A DNA stretch of 8,816 bases from CBDBIK01 sp965206145 (lineage in GTDB: Bacteria > Pseudomonadota > Alphaproteobacteria > TMED109): the NCBI GenBank assembly GCA_965206145.1, contig CBDBIK010000001.1:1-8816 (forward strand). The letters are read 5' to 3'. The translations under genes were made by a program, and so were the position numbers. Under the pieces are notes generated by a model. That model was not told the DNA's origin. It searched no databases and worked only from the letters and a program-made list of their open reading frames with translations. Shown here piece by piece: positions 1 through 7,024 of this stretch; within the stretch, counting starts at the first letter, position 1; each line of letters starts with the position of its first letter.

Positions 1-20
1 CCCGGGCCGCGGTGCCGCTA

Positions 21-3000
21 ATGCGCCTCTTCACCTCTGTGGCGGTTTTGTCGGTGGTTCTGCTGATACAGGCGCTCTCGGCAACCGAAGCCAGGGCCCA
101 TCACGATGGGACAACCCATCCGGATAGTGTGGTCATAACCTATCAGAATGGCGTGCCCATCACTGGCACCCCGACCCAGGGCGAGACCCTGGAACTGGAT
201 ATCTCTCGCGTTAACCGTGCGGGCACCATCAGCACGCGGTGGCGGAGGAATGGCGCTACAATTTCTGGTGCGAGTGGGCTCCGATACAGGCTGACCGAGG
301 CCGATGTGGGCCGCCACATTAGCGCGCGCCTCAGGTACAACCCGCCTGGTTCCGGTCCTGCCGGTTTGAGATTCTTGACCAGCCCCGCCGTTGGGCCGGT
401 GGCGGATGACAATGTAGCGCCGACCATCAGCGGCACCCCCGTCACCCTCGTGTCCGTCGCAGACGGCACCTATAGCTTCACGCCAACCGGCGAGGATAGG
501 GATGGCGACACGCTGACCTATTCGATCAGCACCACCCCCGGCTGGGCCAATTTCAGCACCACAACCGGCGCCTTGACCGGCACGCCCACCAGCGCCGATG
601 CTGGCACCACCACCACGGGGATTGTGATCAGCGTCACCGATGGCAGCCTGAGCGCCTCTCTCGCGTCTTTTAATCTGACCGTGACCGCCAATCGCCGGCC
701 AACCATCAGCGGCACCCCCGCCACCAGCGTGGACGATGGGGTGGCCTATAACTTCACCCCAACCGGCATGGATGCGGATGGCGACACGCTGACCTACTCG
801 ATCAACCAAACCTTCAACACTACCTTCAACAACTGGGCCGATTTCGACACCATCACCGGCGCCTTGACCGGCACCCCCGCCCGAGCCAATATCGGCTCCA
901 CCATCGGGAACATTATCATCACCGTTACCGATTCTGGCGGCCTGAGTGCCTCCCTGGCGCCTTTTGAAATCACCGTCACCCCCTCCAATTTGGCGCCGAC
1001 CATCAGCGGCACGCCCCCCACAACCGTGAGACCAGGTGAGACCTATAGCTTCACGCCAGGTAGCGAGGATAGGGATGGCGACACCCTGACCTATTCCATC
1101 AACAAAACCCCCGGCTGGGCCAATTTCAGCACCAGCACCGGCGCCTTGACCAACAAGCCCAACAGGCCCACCAGCGCCGATGCTGGCACCACCACGGGGA
1201 TTGTGATCAGCGTCACCGATGGCAGCCTGAGCGCCTCTCTAGCGCCTTTTGATCTGATCGTTGACGACAATCCCCCGCCGACCATCACCATCACCGGCAC
1301 CCCCCCCACCAGCGTGGAAGAACGCCCGCCTTTAGGAAGCCCGGAATCCCTCTATGACTTCACGCCTATTGGCGCGGGTCCCGTTGGCGATACGCTGACC
1401 TATTCGATCCTCCGCAAGCCCGACTGGGCCAGTTTCGACACCAGCACCGGGCGCTTGACCAACCTGGCCGGCAGGCCCAACAACGCGGATGTCGGCAACT
1501 ACAATAACATTATCATCAGCGTCACAAGCAACAAGATCAACACCCCGGTGTCCCTCCCGGCCTTTAGCATAGAGGTCGTCAACGTCAATGACGCGCCTAC
1601 AGGCCGTGTGAACATAGTGAATGCGGCTGGCGATCTTTTGAACTCAGATGGTACCAGCGCCAGCCAACACCGCCCAAGCGTGGGTGATGTAATAAATGTA
1701 GAGTTTGTTATGCTGGAGGATGAAGATGGTCTGCCCGCCATGTCCACCTTCCGCTACCAGTGGCAGTTGCTTAGCGGGGGGGCCTTCCAGAATATCTCCG
1801 GCGCGACCTCCCGCACCTACACCGTGGGCGCGGCCGCGTCCGGTAGAGTATTAAGAGTGATCGTCTCCTACACGGACAGCAGGGGTACATCTGAGAGCCT
1901 GACCAGCACTGGCACGCTTAATACCAATGTCATCCCCCCCACCAATAGCCCCCCCACCACCAGCGGGCTGAGGGCCACGCTCACCGTGGATACCCCCTAT
2001 ACCTTTTTTGCGGCGGTCGATTTTAACTTCGCCGATGTGGATCAGGGCACAGCTCTTAGCCACAATCTAACCAACCTGCGCATCGACACCCTGCCCGCCA
2101 CCGGCAGCCTGAGATTGAACAACACAGCGGTCAACACTGGGCAAGTGATTGGGGTTGACGCTATCCCCAACCTGGTCTATACCCCGCCCACCGGTTTCAG
2201 CGGCACGGTGACCTTCACCTTCAGCCTCTCCGACGGTCTCCTCTATAGCAACCGGCCCGCTCTGGCAAGCCTCATGGTCGTCGATAATAACCCGCCGACC
2301 ATCACCGGCACCCCCCCCACCAGCGTGGAAGAACGCCCGCCTTTCGGAAGCCCGGAATCCCTCTATGACTTCACGCCGACGGGCGCGGATGCCGATGGCG
2401 ATACGCTGACCTATTCCATTGCCAACCGGCCATCATGGGCCGGTTTCAACACCAGCACCGGGCGCTTGATCAACCTGGCCGGCAGGCCCAACGACGCGGA
2501 TGTCGGCGACCACGATGACATTGTCATCAGAGTCACAGACAACAAGGGCACCCTGGCGTCCCTCCCGGCCTTTAGCATAGAGGTCGTCAACGTCAATGAC
2601 CCGCCTACAGGCCGTGTGGATATAGTGAATGCGGATGGCCTTATTTTGACCCCAATGGGGGGCACCAATAACCCACAACGCCCAACCGTGGGTGGTGTAA
2701 TAACTGCGCAGTTTGACCCGGATAACGACCTGGAAGATGAAGATGGTCTGCCCGACATGTCCACCTTCCGCTACCAGTGGCAGTCGAGGGCGGCGTCTGG
2801 CGGGGCGCCCTTCCAGAATATCTCCGGCGCGACCTCCAGCACCTACACCGTGAGCGCGGCCGAGATCGGTACACTATTAAGAGTGATCGTCTCCTACACA
2901 GACAGCAGGGGTACACCTGAGAGCCTGACCAGCATTGGCACGCGTCCTACCAATACCCCCCCCACCACCAGCGGGCTGACGTCCACGCTCACCGTGGACG

Positions 3001-4883
3001 TCCCCTATACCTTTGCGGCGGCCGAGTTTAACTTTGCCGATGCGGATATGGGCATAGGTCTTAGCGCTCTAACCAACCTGCGCATCGATAGCCTGCCCGC
3101 AAGGGGCAGCCTGAGATTGAACAACACAGCGGTCAACGCTGGGCAAGTGATTGGGGTTGCCGCTATCCCCAACCTGGTCTTTACCCCGCCCTCCGGTTTC
3201 AACGGCACGACGACCTTCACCTTCAGCCTCTCTGACGGTGCCGCCTCTGTCGGTGGCGTCTATAGCAGCCCGCCTGCCACGGCAAGCCTCGCGGTCACCA
3301 ATACCCTGCCGACCATCAGCGGCACGCCCGAAACCAGCGTGGCCGAAGACAGCCCCTATAGCTTCACGCCAGTGGGCGCGGATGCGGGTGGCCATACACT
3401 GACCTATTCGATCCGCAACAAGCCCGCCTGGGCCAATTTCGACACCAGCACCGGGGCCTTGACCAGCATGCCCGGCACGCCCGGCACGCCCGCCATGCCC
3501 GCCATGCCCATGCCCGGCGACACCATCATACCCGCCGTGCCCGCCGTGGACGCCAGGCCCGGCAACGCCGATGTCGGCGTCTACCCAAACATTGTGATCG
3601 GCGTCAGCGATGGCGTCGTCCAAACGCCGATAACCCTCCCCGCCTTCAGTATCACTGTCACCAACGTCAATGACGCCCCCACCATCAGCGGCAGGTTCGT
3701 CGCCTCCGCCCTCTTAGCGCGCGAAGGGGAGCCCTATAGATTCACGCCAACCGGCGCGGATGTGGATGATGGCGACACGCTGACCTACTCGATCACCAAC
3801 CCGCCCGACTGGACCAATTTCGACCCCACCGGCGCCTTGACCGGCACGCCCAGCGTCGATGATATCGGCAGATACGAGGACATTGTGATCACCGTCACCG
3901 ACGCTGCCGGCGCGAGCGCCTCGTTGCGCTCCTTTGATATTGTTGTCGTCAACGTCAATGACGGGCCCACCATTAGTGGCGTGCCCGAAACCAGCGTGGA
4001 CCAGCACAGCCTCTATACCTTCACGCCAACCGGCATGGACCCGGATAGCGAGCATCTGAGATATTCCATCGAAAACCAACCACCATGGGCCGAGTTCAGC
4101 ACCATAACCGGGGTCTTGACCGGCACGCCCACCGACCAGCAGCATGTCGGCGTCCACAAGAACATTGTGATCACCCTCAGCGACGTTCCCCGTCCCAGCG
4201 GCCTGAGCGACTCGTTACCTGCCTTTGATATCGAAGTCCGCGACATCAATGACCGCCCCACCCTGGTTCTTGATCGCCCCAGAACCGTGGCCCAGGGGCA
4301 GCGCCTTACCATCACGGCAACCGGCGCGGATGTGGACCCTGGCGACACGGCGATACTGACCTACCGGATCGAAAACAAACCATCATGGACCACGTTCAGC
4401 ACAACCAACGAGGACGGCACGCCCATCACCAACGAGGACGGCACGCCCATCGGGGTCTTGACCGGCACGCCCGAGTTCAGCGATGTCGGCGAGTACGAGA
4501 ACATTACAATCTTCGTCAGCGACGGCCACCTGCAGACCGGGCGATTCTTTGCTCTCGAAGTCACGCTCACCAACACCCCGCCCACCATCAGCGGCACCCC
4601 CGCCACCACCGTGGCGCAAGGGGCGGCCTATAGCTTCACGCCAACCGCTGAAGATGCAGATGGCGACCCGCTGACTTTTGCCATCACCAACTGGCCTTCA
4701 TGGGCCAGCTTCGACACCACGACCGGGGCCTTGACCGGCACCCCCGCCAACGACGATGTGGGCAACTACGAGGACATTGTGATCACCGTCACCGAAGGCG
4801 GTGCGCATCGATACGCTCACCAACACCCCGCCCACCATCAGCGGCACCCCCGCCACCACCGTGGCGCAAGGGGCGGCCTATAG
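21..4883 (+). CDS. Adhesin passenger, fragment 1: signal peptide plus Ig/cadherin-like repeats
   Basis: ATG 21 is preferred over in-frame GTG 12 because it opens directly on a signal peptide: MRLF, then a hydrophobic core (VAVLSVVLLI), then ARA before HHDG, with predicted cleavage after residue 26. The frame is open to the window edge and no ribosome site is visible in 20 nt, so the start is not certain. Approximate domains: Ig-like 36-129; He_PIG/CADG-type repeats from 134, 227, 326 and 420; Ig-like 526; cadherin-like 645; repeat 759; Ig-like 862; cadherin-like 981; repeats from 1097, 1220, 1316, 1413 and 1521. Repeats share PTISGTP, a Y-x-FTPTG-x-D-x-DGDTLTYSI core whose acidic residues suggest calcium binding, W-A-x-F-x-T-x-TG-x-LTGTP, and I-x-VTD. 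After nt 4795 the frame is lost, and the last 29 residues (His-rich, HQHPAHHQRH) are out-of-frame reading of the duplicated repeat, not a real tail. Confidence 0.8.
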   Translation: MRLFTSVAVLSVVLLIQALSATEARAHHDGTTHPDSVVITYQNGVPITGTPTQGETLELDISRVNRAGTISTRWRRNGATISGASGLRYRLTEADVGRHISARLRYNPPGSGPAGLRFLTSPAVGPVADDNVAPTISGTPVTLVSVADGTYSFTPTGEDRDGDTLTYSISTTPGWANFSTTTGALTGTPTSADAGTTTTGIVISVTDGSLSASLASFNLTVTANRRPTISGTPATSVDDGVAYNFTPTGMDADGDTLTYSINQTFNTTFNNWADFDTITGALTGTPARANIGSTIGNIIITVTDSGGLSASLAPFEITVTPSNLAPTISGTPPTTVRPGETYSFTPGSEDRDGDTLTYSINKTPGWANFSTSTGALTNKPNRPTSADAGTTTGIVISVTDGSLSASLAPFDLIVDDNPPPTITITGTPPTSVEERPPLGSPESLYDFTPIGAGPVGDTLTYSILRKPDWASFDTSTGRLTNLAGRPNNADVGNYNNIIISVTSNKINTPVSLPAFSIEVVNVNDAPTGRVNIVNAAGDLLNSDGTSASQHRPSVGDVINVEFVMLEDEDGLPAMSTFRYQWQLLSGGAFQNISGATSRTYTVGAAASGRVLRVIVSYTDSRGTSESLTSTGTLNTNVIPPTNSPPTTSGLRATLTVDTPYTFFAAVDFNFADVDQGTALSHNLTNLRIDTLPATGSLRLNNTAVNTGQVIGVDAIPNLVYTPPTGFSGTVTFTFSLSDGLLYSNRPALASLMVVDNNPPTITGTPPTSVEERPPFGSPESLYDFTPTGADADGDTLTYSIANRPSWAGFNTSTGRLINLAGRPNDADVGDHDDIVIRVTDNKGTLASLPAFSIEVVNVNDPPTGRVDIVNADGLILTPMGGTNNPQRPTVGGVITAQFDPDNDLEDEDGLPDMSTFRYQWQSRAASGGAPFQNISGATSSTYTVSAAEIGTLLRVIVSYTDSRGTPESLTSIGTRPTNTPPTTSGLTSTLTVDVPYTFAAAEFNFADADMGIGLSALTNLRIDSLPARGSLRLNNTAVNAGQVIGVAAIPNLVFTPPSGFNGTTTFTFSLSDGAASVGGVYSSPPATASLAVTNTLPTISGTPETSVAEDSPYSFTPVGADAGGHTLTYSIRNKPAWANFDTSTGALTSMPGTPGTPAMPAMPMPGDTIIPAVPAVDARPGNADVGVYPNIVIGVSDGVVQTPITLPAFSITVTNVNDAPTISGRFVASALLAREGEPYRFTPTGADVDDGDTLTYSITNPPDWTNFDPTGALTGTPSVDDIGRYEDIVITVTDAAGASASLRSFDIVVVNVNDGPTISGVPETSVDQHSLYTFTPTGMDPDSEHLRYSIENQPPWAEFSTITGVLTGTPTDQQHVGVHKNIVITLSDVPRPSGLSDSLPAFDIEVRDINDRPTLVLDRPRTVAQGQRLTITATGADVDPGDTAILTYRIENKPSWTTFSTTNEDGTPITNEDGTPIGVLTGTPEFSDVGEYENITIFVSDGHLQTGRFFALEVTLTNTPPTISGTPATTVAQGAAYSFTPTAEDADGDPLTFAITNWPSWASFDTTTGALTGTPANDDVGNYEDIVITVTEGGAHRYAHQHPAHHQRHPRHHRGARGGL
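1278..3300 (+). repeat. Two copies of an approximately 1-kb three-domain module in the adhesin
   Basis: A block of one He_PIG-type repeat, one Ig-like domain and one cadherin-like domain occurs twice in a row, at about 1278-2283 and 2295-3300. Both copies begin with a repeat carrying an unusual insert (TSVEERPP, then GSPESLYDFTP) not seen in the other repeats. Both continue with PTGRV then IVNA, DEDGLP then MSTFRYQWQ, and SGL then TLTVD then PYTF. The last part is LRLNNTAVN, GQVIGV and FTFSLSDG. Long stretches are nearly identical at base level, for example around 1741 and 2758. The second copy has small in-frame length differences, so the duplication is older than the frame-breaking ones downstream. 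Confidence 0.8.
3468..3563 (+). repeat. In-frame Met/Pro/Gly/Ala low-complexity expansion within a repeat
   Basis: Between LTS and the conserved NADVG motif of the repeat that starts at 3309, short GC-rich units related to cccgccatg and cccggcacg are repeated with a 6 to 9 nt period. They encode MPGTPGTPAMPAMPMPG, then a second degenerate run IPAVPAVDARPG. In the other repeats only a few residues separate these two points. All units keep the reading frame. Slippage is the likely origin, and the result would be a proline-rich surface loop. Confidence 0.75.
4404..4451 (+). repeat. Perfect 24-bp tandem duplication (TNEDGTPI twice)
   Basis: Positions 4404-4427 and 4428-4451 are identical and sit end to end. 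Each encodes TNEDGTPI, so the repeat beginning at 4257 gains eight residues just before its LTGTP motif without loss of frame. Confidence 0.9.
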
Positions 4884-5045
4884 CTTCACGCCAACCGCTG
4901 AAGATGCAGATGGCGACCCGCTGACTTTTGCCATCACCAACTGGCCTTCATGGGCCAGCTTCGACACCACGACCGGGGCCTTGACCGGCACCCCCGCCAA
5001 CGACGATGTGGGCAACTACGAGGACATTGTGATCACCGTCACCGA
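4563..5045 (+). repeat. 233-bp direct repeat, step 250 bp, breaks the reading frame
   Basis: Positions 4563-4795 recur at 4813-5045 with no difference that I can see. The copies are separated by 17 bp (4796-4812). Each copy encodes the same He_PIG-type domain, from TLTNTPPTISGTPATTV to GNYEDIVITVT. The step of 250 is one more than a multiple of three, so the second copy lies in another frame and fragment 1 terminates at 4883 inside it. A one-base change in the 17-bp joint would make this an ordinary in-frame domain duplication. Confidence 0.9.
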
Positions 5046-5280
5046 CACCGACGGCCTGAACGACTCGCTAGCCGCCTTTAATATCGAGGTCACCAACGTC
5101 AATGACGCGCCGACTGGCCTTCCTGCCATCTCCGGCACGGTGACTCTGGGCGAGACTTTGACGGCGGGGATCGATGACATTGGCGATGTGGATGGCCTGC
5201 CCGACTCATCCACGTTCGAGTATCAATGGCAGGCGGACGACATTCGAGTATCAATGGCAGGCGGACGACATAAATATTGA
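4801..5280 (+). pseudogene. Adhesin passenger, fragment 2: second copy of last repeat and start of final Ig-like domain
   Basis: This frame opens at GTG 4801 and continues the adhesin after the 250-bp step. It repeats the He_PIG-type domain already encoded at 4563-4795, base for base, then goes on with TDTDGLNDSLAAFNIEVTNVNDAP and a final Ig-like domain (SGTVTLGETLTA, DVDGLPDSSTFEYQWQADD). It ends at TGA 5278-5280, reached only because the 28-bp duplication shifts the frame; the last residues IRVSMAGGRHKY are out of frame. There is no signal peptide and no convincing ribosome site, so this is a piece of the broken gene and not an independent protein. An annotation pipeline may list it as a small hypothetical protein. 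Confidence 0.6.
5215..5270 (+). repeat. Perfect 28-bp tandem duplication, frame-breaking
   Basis: Positions 5215-5242 and 5243-5270 are identical and adjacent. The unit encodes the FEYQWQADD core of the last Ig-like domain. A length of 28 adds one base to the frame and leads to a stop at 5278-5280. Confidence 0.92.
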
Positions 5281-5551
5281 TGGCGCGACCGAAAGCACCT
5301 ACACGCTGACCCGGGACGAGGTGGGCAAGAGGATCACGGTTATGGTCAGTTACACGGATGACGGTGGCACGTCCGAGAGCCTGATGGCGCGACCGAAAGC
5401 ACCTACACGCTGACCCGGGACGAGGTGGGCAAGAGGATCACGGTTATGGTCAGTTACACGGATGACGGTGGCACGTCCGAGAGCCTGACCAGCGAAGCCA
5501 CCGCTGCGGTCGCGGAAGGGCTTGCCGACCTCAATAACGAGGTTCAGGATT
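5271..5551 (+). pseudogene. Adhesin passenger, fragment 3: end of final Ig-like domain, duplicated and out of frame
   Basis: This stretch encodes the second half of the last Ig-like domain: NIDGATESTYTLTRDEVGKR then ITVMVSYTDDGGTSESL. It does so twice, because of the 104-bp tandem duplication, in two different frames. The first copy runs into a stop at 5411-5413. The second copy continues with TSEATAAVAEGLADLNNEV, which looks like the passenger-to-barrel junction, and then loses frame again near 5540-5553. The motif (x-x-I-x-GAT-x-S-TYTLT-x-DEVG-x-x-I-x-V-x-VSYTD) matches the Ig-like domains at residues 36-129, 526 and 862 of fragment 1. No independent start with a ribosome site is visible, so this is part of the pseudogene. 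Confidence 0.55.
5278..5485 (+). repeat. Perfect 104-bp tandem duplication, frame-breaking
   Basis: Positions 5278-5381 and 5382-5485 are identical and adjacent, and the next three bases (tga) match the start of the unit. The unit encodes DGATESTYTLTRDEVGKR through YTDDGGTSESL. A length of 104 is two more than a multiple of three, so reading through it leads to a stop at 5411-5413. Confidence 0.92.
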
Positions 5552-6976
5552 GGCGCAAACCGCACTGTCAACTTCGCCGGGCAGTCCAGCCTGGCGGGGG
5601 TCGCAACCGCCCACGGGCAGGGCATGTCCGATGGCACGCTGGATATGAAGGCCATGCTGGGCAATTCCGGCTTCGCTTTCGCCGGGCAGTCCAGCCTGGC
5701 CGGGGTGGCAACCGCCCACGGGCAGGGCATGTCCGATGGTAGCGTGGATATGAAGACCATGCTGGGCAATTCCGGCTTCGCCTTGCCCTTGAACGCTGGG
5801 GATGGTACCGGCGGCACGAGCGGCGCCAGCGGCGCCAGCGGCGGCTCCTCTCTGACTTTCTGGGGCGGCGCCGACTACCGTGACTTCGACGGTTCCGGCG
5901 GCGGCATAGACTTCGACGGCGATTTGTTCAGCGTCCAGCTGGGCGTGGACGGCAAACCACGCGACGATCTGCTGCTGGGTTTGGCGGCCTCCTGGAGCGA
6001 GAGCGAGGTCGATTACCGAGGCGGCACCACCCTGCGTGGTGAGCACCAGCTGGAGATCACCAGCGTTCATCCCTACGCGAGCTGGGAGGCGCGGGACGGG
6101 CTGGATCTGTGGGTAACCGTCGGCTACGGCGAAGGCGATCTGGAGATCACCGATGAGGATCAAGGCCGGGCATCCAGCGATGTCGAGCTGCGCACCGTGG
6201 GCGTGGGTGGTAATTATCAGTTGGGGGGGTCGTCCACCTTCCGGCTGAAAGGTTCTGCTGTGCTGAGCGAGTTGGAAGTAAAGGCCAGCGATGATATAGA
6301 TGCGCTGGAGGTGGACGCCAGCCTGTTGCGGATTGCCCTGGAAAGGTCAAGCAAGCACATATTGCCCGGCGGGGCGTCTGTGGAACCAAGTTGGGAGTTC
6401 GGCGCGCGCTATGACGGTGACAGTAGCGATGCTGACGACAGCAACAACGACAGCAACGACGGCGAGAGTGGTTTGGGGGTTGAACTGGGGGCCGGGGTAC
6501 GCTACGCCGACCCAGCCATTGGCCTGACCCTGGAAGGCAATGCGCGCACCCTGGTGGGACGCAAGGATTACAATGAATGGGGCATTTCCGGGCGGATACT
6601 CCTGCAACCGGGGCGCAACGGGCGCGGGCTGTCGTTTAGCATGAGTCCGGTCTACGGCAGCGTCGACAGCGGCATCCAGGCACTGTGGAGTAACGATCTG
6701 AACGATGATCCGAACCCCACGGCGCGGGATCTCGGTATGCGGATGGAGACGCGCCTCGGCTACGGGCTGAGCGCCCCCGGCGGACATGGGTTGCTGACCC
6801 CCTACGCCGAGCTGACCTCTGGCGCCTCCACCCGGCGCTACCGTTTGGGAATGAGCTGGGAATTGGGTTCGTTGTTCGACCTGAATTTGGTGGGCGAGCG
6901 TAGCGAAAGCAGTGCAAGCAACGAAAGCACCGACGCCGAGCATATCATCCTGCTGAAAGGCGTCATCCGCCTCTAA
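5522..6976 (+). CDS. Autotransporter beta-barrel (translocator) domain, fragment 4 of the adhesin
   Basis: The open frame runs from TTG 5522 (first in-frame ATG 5624) to TAA 6974-6976. Neither start has a clear ribosome site or signal peptide, so it is the severed 3' end of the adhesin. Order: RIGANRTVNFAG junction; two copies of a 35-residue unit (5573-5782); a Gly/Ser/Thr linker (5806-5852); then about 371 residues from WGGADYRDF at 5861. The barrel shows alternating polar and hydrophobic strands with aromatic girdles typical of autotransporter translocators: HPYASWEARDGLDLWVTVGYGEG, SSDVELRTVGVGG, LGVELGAGVRYADPAIGLTLEG, LTPYAELTSG and RYRLGMSWELG. It ends in LKGVIRL rather than the usual terminal Phe or Trp. 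An Asp/Ser/Asn-rich insert at 6411-6474 lies in a predicted turn. By analogy with type V secretion the barrel anchors and exports the passenger. The barrel assignment is strong; the exact family is from memory of related sequences. Confidence 0.75.
   Translation: MPTSITRFRIGANRTVNFAGQSSLAGVATAHGQGMSDGTLDMKAMLGNSGFAFAGQSSLAGVATAHGQGMSDGSVDMKTMLGNSGFALPLNAGDGTGGTSGASGASGGSSLTFWGGADYRDFDGSGGGIDFDGDLFSVQLGVDGKPRDDLLLGLAASWSESEVDYRGGTTLRGEHQLEITSVHPYASWEARDGLDLWVTVGYGEGDLEITDEDQGRASSDVELRTVGVGGNYQLGGSSTFRLKGSAVLSELEVKASDDIDALEVDASLLRIALERSSKHILPGGASVEPSWEFGARYDGDSSDADDSNNDSNDGESGLGVELGAGVRYADPAIGLTLEGNARTLVGRKDYNEWGISGRILLQPGRNGRGLSFSMSPVYGSVDSGIQALWSNDLNDDPNPTARDLGMRMETRLGYGLSAPGGHGLLTPYAELTSGASTRRYRLGMSWELGSLFDLNLVGERSESSASNESTDAEHIILLKGVIRL
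5573..5782 (+). repeat. In-frame 35-residue tandem duplication before the barrel
   Basis: Positions 5573-5677 and 5678-5782 are 105-bp copies that differ at only a few bases. Each encodes FAGQSSLAGVATAHGQGMSD, then DMK and MLGNSGFA. The differences (GTLDMKA against GSVDMKT) show that this copy pair is older than the perfect duplications upstream. The unit lies where autotransporters carry the helix or linker that threads the barrel pore. Confidence 0.85.
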
Positions 6977-6995
6977 CCCCGCGCGGGTCATCATC

Positions 6996-7024
6996 CGCTG
7001 GCGCGGCCCAAAGCCGCGCTGGCG
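6996..7024 (+). terminator. 12-bp hairpin after the adhesin stop, possible weak terminator
   Basis: Positions 6996-7007 pair with 7013-7024 around a 5-nt loop (CCAAA). Ten Watson-Crick and two G-U pairs form the stem, which starts 20 nt after the adhesin stop codon. No T-run follows, so it fits a 3'-end stabilising hairpin or an imperfect terminator better than a classical intrinsic terminator. A short perfect palindrome (CCCGCGCGGG, 6978-6987) lies just before it. Confidence 0.45.

Larger units (their letters stand above)
21..6976 (+). pseudogene. Giant Ig/cadherin-repeat autotransporter adhesin, broken by frameshifts
   Basis: The whole stretch reads as one gene once its breaks are repaired. 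It has a signal peptide, a passenger of tandem Ig/cadherin-like domains, a short Gly/Ser linker and a C-terminal beta-barrel ending at TAA 6974-6976. The frame moves at four places: after 4795 (250-bp step), in 5215-5270 (28-bp duplication), in 5278-5485 (104-bp duplication) and near 5540-5553 (one base). Removing 382 duplicated bases and one extra base leaves 6573 nt, exactly 2191 codons. The intended frame has no stop in any fragment, so decay is recent or the breaks are assembly errors. The expected role, from family knowledge, is a type V secreted surface protein: Sec export, barrel insertion in the outer membrane, and display of the repeats for cell or surface attachment. As written, no fragment has both signal peptide and barrel, so surface display should fail. 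Confidence 0.75.

Noticed and set aside
18..809. Long minus-strand open frames opposite the adhesin (also 3069-3623, 3714-4157 and others)
   Set aside because: Their products are Gly/Ala/Arg-rich and repeat with the period of the sense-strand domains. They are shadows of a GC-rich repetitive gene with no recognisable domain or ribosome site.
4796..5555. Programmed ribosomal frameshifting to join the adhesin fragments
   Set aside because: Four separate shifts would be needed, and three of them coincide with duplicated DNA rather than with slippery heptamers and stimulatory structures.
4796..5555. Restoration of frame by pairs of duplications (28+104 = 132 and 250+104 = 354 are multiples of three)
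   Set aside because: In each case a stop codon (4881-4883 or 5278-5280) falls between the members of the pair, so the combination does not rescue translation.
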